From positions 1 through 64,000 of the forward strand of contig JAMYHX010000115.1 of NCBI GenBank assembly GCA_025529335.1: DNA of 64,000 bases, read 5' to 3'. Position 1 is the first letter of the stretch. The number at the start of each line of letters is the position of its first letter. Source of the DNA: Rhizopus sp. PT2906 (Eukaryota > Mucoromycota > Mucoromycetes > Mucorales > Rhizopodaceae). Shown here piece by piece: positions 59,236 through 64,000 of this stretch. The translations under genes and the position numbers were made by a program. The notes under the pieces were generated by a model. It was not told the DNA's origin and ran no database searches. It saw only the letters and a list, made by a program, of their open reading frames with translations.

Positions 59236-59635
59236 AATAGGTTATTCTGTTGAATATCGATAACTTCCTATGTTCCTGAGAGTCTTTCTTTAATAACCCA
59301 TCAGTTGAAATAGCTTGCTTATTATTTGGCTCATTGATTTAAGAGCAGCATCAAGCTTTTAGTGAGATGCTTTTCGGTAAAGCAACCAAATAAAATTATC
59401 TTTTATGACCAAACAAGTAAGCTAATACATTTCGTTTTTTGGGTCAAATTATTGTTCTATCATAGATCATGAAAGATTGCCTTTTATTTACCACTGCAGC
59501 TCAATTTTCAGAGCGAACCAGAACACTCGATGAACAAGCCACTGGGACAATTTATCCTCTTTGCTAATTTGAAAGCTCGACTAATCTTTAGCTTTCTCTC
59601 TTTTTTTCTTTTCCTCACTGCAAAGCAAATAGAAT
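59236..59635. other. Intergenic, upstream of DCAF13/SOF1
   Basis: No gene. The last 60 bp are pyrimidine-rich (CTTTCTCTCTTTTTTTCTTTTC), a probable promoter or leader. Confidence 0.45.
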
Positions 59636-61066
59636 ATGGTAACTCAATTATTGCTTACATCTTGTATGCAAAAGGCTGACATAAAGTGTATAGAAAGTTA
59701 AAGTTTTATCTCGATCGTCCAATGATTACGTTCGTGAACGTGTAGAAGATATCCATAAAGTCCAAAGAAATTATGATCCTGCTTCACATCCATTTGAAAA
59801 AGGAAGAGAATACACAAGAGCATTGAATGCAGTAAAACTTGAAAGAATGTTTGCCAAACCCTTTATTGCATCCATGGAAGGACATATTGATGGTGTCTAT
59901 GCCATGGCAAAACATCCTTCAAAGCTTAATTCAATGATTTCAGGAAGTGGCGACGGTGAGATTCGTATATGGGAAATATCTGAACAAAAGACGACTTGGA
60001 GAGTACAGGGACACAGAGGACTTGTGAGCGGCGTATGTGCTGGAATTTCAAACGGACAGTTTTTATCATGTTCTACAGACAAGACAATCAAGATTTGGGG
60101 TGAAGACACAGAGGCGATCGAGACATACACAGGAAAACACGCATTCACAGGATTATCACATCACCGTTCAGAGGCGCTCTTTGCTACCTCTGGAGGAACA
60201 GTTGAAGTTTGGGATGAGAATCGATCAGAACCTATTCACGATTTTGCCTGGGGAGCAGATTCATATCAGACAGTCAAGTTCAATATGGTACAACAAAACA
60301 TCTTTGCTTCTTGTGGTACAGATCGTACTATTGTTCTTTACGATTTAAGATCAAGCAAACCAGTGTCGAAATTGGTGATGACGTTGAAAACAAACGCTAT
60401 TTGCTGGAATCCCCTGGAAGCATACATTTTTAGTACAGCTAGCGAAGACCATAATGCATATACCTTTGACATGAGAAACATGACATCTGCTACAAATGTG
60501 ATGAAAGATCATGTGTCGGCAGTGTAAGCTAGAATTTTGAACAATAGAAGAGCGCAGTACTGATTTATATTGTGTATAGTATGGATATCGACTATTCACC
60601 TACAGGCCAAGAAATTGTAACAGGTTCATATGACCGAACTATTCGCTTATACAATGTTGGACAAGGACATAGCCGAGACTGTTACCACACCAAACGAATG
60701 CAAAGAGTCTTTGCTGTTCAATTCTCTATGGACAGCAAGTACATCCTCTCAGGTTCAGACGATGGCAATATTCGTCTCTGGAAGGCACATGCTTCTGAAA
60801 AGTTGGGTGTTAATGACTGGCGTGAGAAGAATAAGCTTGAGTACAGTGCTAAGCTTAAAGAAAGATATGGTCACTTGCAAGAAATTCGTAGAATTGATAA
60901 ACATAGAAGAATTCCAAAGGATATTAAGGTGGCTGATGCACGAAAGAAGGAAATGATTGCAGCTGAAAAGAGAAAAGAAGAACGCAGACGTAAGCACTTG
61001 AAGAAGGGAGAAGAAGTTAAGAATATCCCTGAAAGACAAAAGAGCATCGTGGGCGTTGCAAAATAA
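59636..61066 (+). CDS. SOF1: DCAF13/Sof1, WD40 small-subunit processome factor
   Basis: Exons 59636-59638, 59694-60523 and 60580-61066 give 439 residues, close to human DCAF13. The first coding exon is only the ATG; the next exon supplies KVKVLSRSSNDYVRE, which reproduces the family N-terminus (MKVK-LSR...YVRE). WD repeats follow (MISGSGDGEIRIWEI, FLSCSTDKTIKIWGE, FASCGTDRTIVLYDL, IVTGSYDRTIRLYNV, ILSGSDDGNIRLWKA). The SOF domain closes the protein (YGHLQEIRRIDKHRRIPK) with a basic tail KKGEEVKNIPERQKSIVGV. It is a nucleolar U3 snoRNP component needed for 18S rRNA processing. Confidence 0.95.
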
Positions 61067-61295
61067 TAACTTGTTTGTATAAAAAATGGTTTTTGTAATA
61101 TATTTAATGAAGCGTTGTATTTTAGACAAAGCTTATTTTACATTTTGCGTCTCAATTTCGGGATTGTAGTTCATACGCCCTTTCTGTAACTTTCAAAGAC
61201 GTCCGATTTGTTTGATCAATTCGTATGTTTCTTTACATGTGCAATCTTATGACCATGCATGACTGCTATACAGTATTCAAAGCGCTAAGTTATTC
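61067..61295. other. Intergenic
   Basis: 3' flank of the DCAF13 gene. Nothing further recognised. Confidence 0.4.
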
Positions 61296-61427
61296 ATGAT
61301 GAGTCTCAAGCCTGTGTTGGGGTACGCGTCGATTTGCGTTGGTACTTTAGGAGGCTCTTTATTCAAATACTTAGGGAAACCATTAATACCAAAGTTGACG
61401 GAAAGGGAACATAAAATCCGGCACTAG
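61296..61427 (+). CDS. Small membrane protein ORF, unknown
   Basis: A 43-residue frame starting ATG ATG, reading MMSLKPVLGYASICVGTLGG, then SLFKYLGKPLIPKLTEREHK and a short basic end before TAG. One short hydrophobic segment with a glycine motif (GYASICVGTLGGSLF) followed by a charged tail is the layout of small inner-membrane mitochondrial proteins. No family is recognised, there is no splice evidence, and chance is possible for an ORF this short. Confidence 0.3.
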   Translation: MMSLKPVLGYASICVGTLGGSLFKYLGKPLIPKLTEREHKIRH

Positions 61428-63317
61428 CTCTTTGAGTCGCGCTTTATTTATTCAAAATAATACAAAATAAATAAACATCATACTTCTTTATCCTTTTTAA
61501 GTCGTGCAAAGCAATTGTCTGCCTTGTCCAAGTCGATACTTGTTGGCTCCACTCCGACTCCCAATGTGATGCGTTTCTCCGTAGTGGAAAAAATTGAGTT
61601 TGCGATTGCTGTGCTTTAAAGATCTCTATCTGTTGGCTTGTAGTAATATTTCTCAAATGCATCGCTCTTCAACCCGCATGGTGCCTTACTGACTGAACAT
61701 TATGACCTTGACTCACTGCTTTAGTACTTGAAACTGCCCTCATTGAATGAGGCTTGTATTTTTCTGTGTCGATACTGCATAATAACATTCATTACTGTTG
61801 ATTATATTAAAGTTAAATTTGGACCCACTTATGAATTCATCTTTGATTACGAATAGATCTCGAAACAGAACCGTATTGTTTTCACTACTATCCGTCATAA
61901 TTACTCTTTTAGTGTCTAAGACGTTCAAAAGACTGGCATTTGATGATCTGAGCCACTTTCCCAAACTGTTTGCGTTTTTCTTATCAAATAAATCGGAATA
62001 CTTCCATAGCAAAGCTAGTATATCCTTCATTTTGGCTTTCCTGCATTCATATACCTCTGGATTTACTGGATCACAAGGAAGATATACTGAATTTATGAAG
62101 TCAATTGCTTGAGCATAGTTAACTATACAAATTAGAATTGAGTAGAGAATCTATGGCTGCTATTTATATCATTGTCGTCACTGACACTATTTATGCTTAT
62201 GTTATTATTGCTATACTAGTAGCTACTATAGTTATTATTATAAGTTATTCTTATCAGATGCGATAAAGGAATGTAAAGTAGAATGTATGCTTTACTTTAT
62301 TATACTCGAGTTATTATAATGATTTATATCAAACGCGTCAAGAACCATGGAGTTTTTAATATGATTTTTAATTGACTTGACCGAAATGAGATTAGCTGAC
62401 TGTGTCCAAAATTCACATTGTATTTCTAGCATATATGGAGTATTGGCTTTCCTTACGACCCTTTCCTCGAACGCGGTATTGGAGAATTTTTCTACTCCAA
62501 AGTACTTCAGGCAATACTTCATAACGTTCATACATATGAGCACAATAGCCAATTAGACTTACTGTTGTATTCAGTTTTGTTTTTGAAATGAATTACATTA
62601 TTCTTCAATATAGAGCATACATTCTCTACTTTCTTCTATCGCGTCTTATAAGAATGACTTATAATAACAATAGTAGCCACTAGTATAGCATTGATAAATA
62701 ATCACATTGACAACATTAATACTCCTTATAAAACCCTCACGCGTCTTATTTTAATAATACTCCTTTTTTTTCAACAAACAAAGCGGCTTAGGAGTTTACC
62801 ACAACATCGTAATGTGAAACGAAGGCAACAACAATTGATTTACAAAGGACAAATAATTTATTTATTTTTATTAAAAGTCTTTAATTGTACACGAAGCCTA
62901 CAAAAAACTAAAGTTAAAGGTTAATAAAAATCAAAAAGATTTGAAAGAAAAAAGAAAAAGTGTCAGAGAGAAGATTTTTTTATCAACAGCCACTCTATTA
63001 GCAGCCTCAAAAATTTCCAGTGTGATACATTTATTCATCATCTTCTTTTTCTTTTTCCTTATTATTATTACTTACATTATGTTCCTTAAGAATAAGAAAA
63101 GAGAAGAAACAAGAAAAAAATTTTTTTCTTCTTTTATTCTTTTGACATCCAAAGACCGCTTGACCGGGGAGCGTAAGCGCTGGTTTAAAAAAAGTTTTAT
63201 AATGACTCGAAGCTACAATACACTCTTCAGAAATTATTCGCTGAATTTAAAAATGCAATTTGCCATTTCGTAGTAAACTTTCTTTACGGTTTCTTTTACT
63301 TTGATTAGTCCCTAGTT
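61428..63317. other. Gene-poor, unassigned frames
   Basis: Minus-strand frames at 61740-62030 (KMKDILALLWKYSDLFDKK) and 62292-62552 (KYCLKYFGVEKFSNTAFEER) look protein-like but have no recognised domain and may belong to one decayed orphan gene. TAT/TTA-rich simple sequence surrounds 62160-62260 and 62640-62760. Nothing else is supported. Confidence 0.35.
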
Positions 63318-64000
63318 ATGAGTACTTTTGTATATGAAGACAGCCTTGGAAATTTTGTGGAAGAGAATGAAGAAGAAGCAGTGATTACTGAAATGGAGGT
63401 TGACGATGAAACCTATCCACTAGACAGCGTTACGAATTATGATCAGTACATCGATTTAAAGCCTCCTGAGAAGCAGGTTATAAAAAAAGAAGAAAAAGTT
63501 GAGCGCACTGGTGAATTACTTGTCGAGACTCCTTCAACAGGGAAAGGAAGACGTGCTTATAGAAAGTACTTGGACGAAGATAAAGAGTATTTTTTGAGCT
63601 AGTTTACGAAAAAGGTCTACAAGTAGCCCAAGCCGCAAGGAAGCTAGGTATGCCTACACGGGCTGCTCAGGGCTGGTATGATAGAGACCAAAAAGACTCA
63701 CAAGACATTATTCAGCGAAAAACTTCTAAAAATCCTGTTGGAAGGCCACCATCTTTAGGCGAGGAACACAGTTTAGGTGGCCAGGATCTTTTTATGTGAG
63801 GCCAGGACCCTTTTTAGGTAGCCGGGATCTTTTGGTATTTTTAGTTGATTATATCGATAAGAAGCCATCGTTGACATTAGATGAAATAATGGACGGTTTA
63901 TCAGCTCAATTTATGGAATTGAGCATCTCTAAAACTGCTGTATATAGTTTCATGAAAGAAAAATGCAGAATAAGTCTGAAGAAGACACACTTCTATTCAG
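63318..64000 (+). pseudogene. IS630/Tc1-type transposase, N-terminal part, broken
   Basis: Begins MSTFVYEDSLGNFVEENEEE, an acidic lead like that of the relic at 58005, and reads to TAG at 63600-63602. A shifted frame then gives the helix-turn-helix (GLQVAQAARKLGMPTRAAQGWYD) and the linker GRPPSLGEEHS. At about 63773-63836 three imperfect about 21-bp repeats interrupt it, and the frame resumes as VDYIDKKPSLTLDEIMDGLS and SKTAVYSFMKEKC. The gene runs past the window end, so the catalytic DDE region is not visible. Confidence 0.65.
63773..63836 (+). repeat. Three imperfect ~21-bp tandem repeats
   Basis: Units TTAGGTGGCCAGGATCTTTT, TGTGAGGCCAGGACCCTTTT and TTAGGTAGCCGGGATCTTTT stand in a row inside the transposase relic, exactly between LGEEHS and the next conserved segment. 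They carry stop codons and are GC-richer than their surroundings. Confidence 0.7.

Noticed and set aside
62292..62552. 86-codon minus-strand frame with protein-like texture
   Set aside because: No recognised motif and no continuation; may be part of a decayed orphan but cannot be supported.
1..64000. CRISPR arrays, rRNA genes, prokaryotic operons or riboswitches
   Set aside because: No regularly spaced direct repeats, rRNA motifs or bacterial gene organisation were seen. The TnpB-like gene is a spliced eukaryotic Fanzor, not a bacterial insertion.

Overview
The window is nuclear DNA from an early-diverging filamentous fungus, most likely Mucoromycota (Mucorales-like). The evidence is AT-rich intergenic DNA, many 50-60 nt GT-AG introns with CTAAT/CTAAC-like branch sites, single-copy eukaryotic genes whose closest recognisable relatives are animal-type (DHX35, DCAF13/SOF1, UBE3A-type HECT ligase, BK-type potassium channel, WDR44), and abundant decayed transposons. 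Exon models were read by eye from splice sites and family motifs; no alignment or database search was run.

Layout. 0.3-3 kb: an orphan 3' exon and Tc1-like transposase scraps. 3.35-3.85 kb: an intact beta-trefoil lectin gene, with a dead paralogue at 8.2-8.7 kb. 5.6-7.6 kb: a 5'-truncated LINE with a short A-tail and a 14-bp target-site duplication. 8.7-10.8 kb: unfused MoaC and MoaA genes for molybdenum cofactor synthesis, same strand, each with a mitochondrial-looking N-terminus. 11.8-12.9 kb: a degenerate copy of an orphan family. 13.2-17.9 kb: a multi-exon BK/Slo-type potassium channel. 18.0-21.0 kb: a decayed Fanzor (eukaryotic TnpB-like RNA-guided nuclease) whose catalytic-motif residues are still readable. 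22.1-26.1 kb: a full ABCB transporter. 26.8-29.4 kb: gene fragments, including a copy of the 3' end of the neighbouring WD40 gene.

29.8-54.2 kb is a dense housekeeping block: WDR44-type WD40 protein, HECT ubiquitin ligase, an unidentified putative gene, DHX35 helicase convergent with Pfs2/WDR33, glucosamine-6-phosphate deaminase divergent from syntaxin 6, a Drs2-type P4-ATPase (with one frameshift in the conserved SPDE motif), a CUE-domain protein and a GLI/ZIC-like C2H2 transcription factor. Drs2-type flippase and syntaxin 6 both belong to the trans-Golgi/endosome pathway and lie next to each other.

55.4-57.6 kb is an apparently perfect inverted repeat, two 1067-bp arms around a 58-bp spacer, each arm carrying an identical isochorismatase-family hydrolase gene in divergent orientation. 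58-59.2 kb and 63.3-64 kb hold two decayed IS630/Tc1-type transposases, with the DCAF13/SOF1 gene between them.

The strongest candidates for a second look are the Fanzor relic, the 1-kb palindrome with duplicated hydrolase, the BK-type channel in a fungus, the flippase frameshift and the start-codon-only exon of DCAF13.
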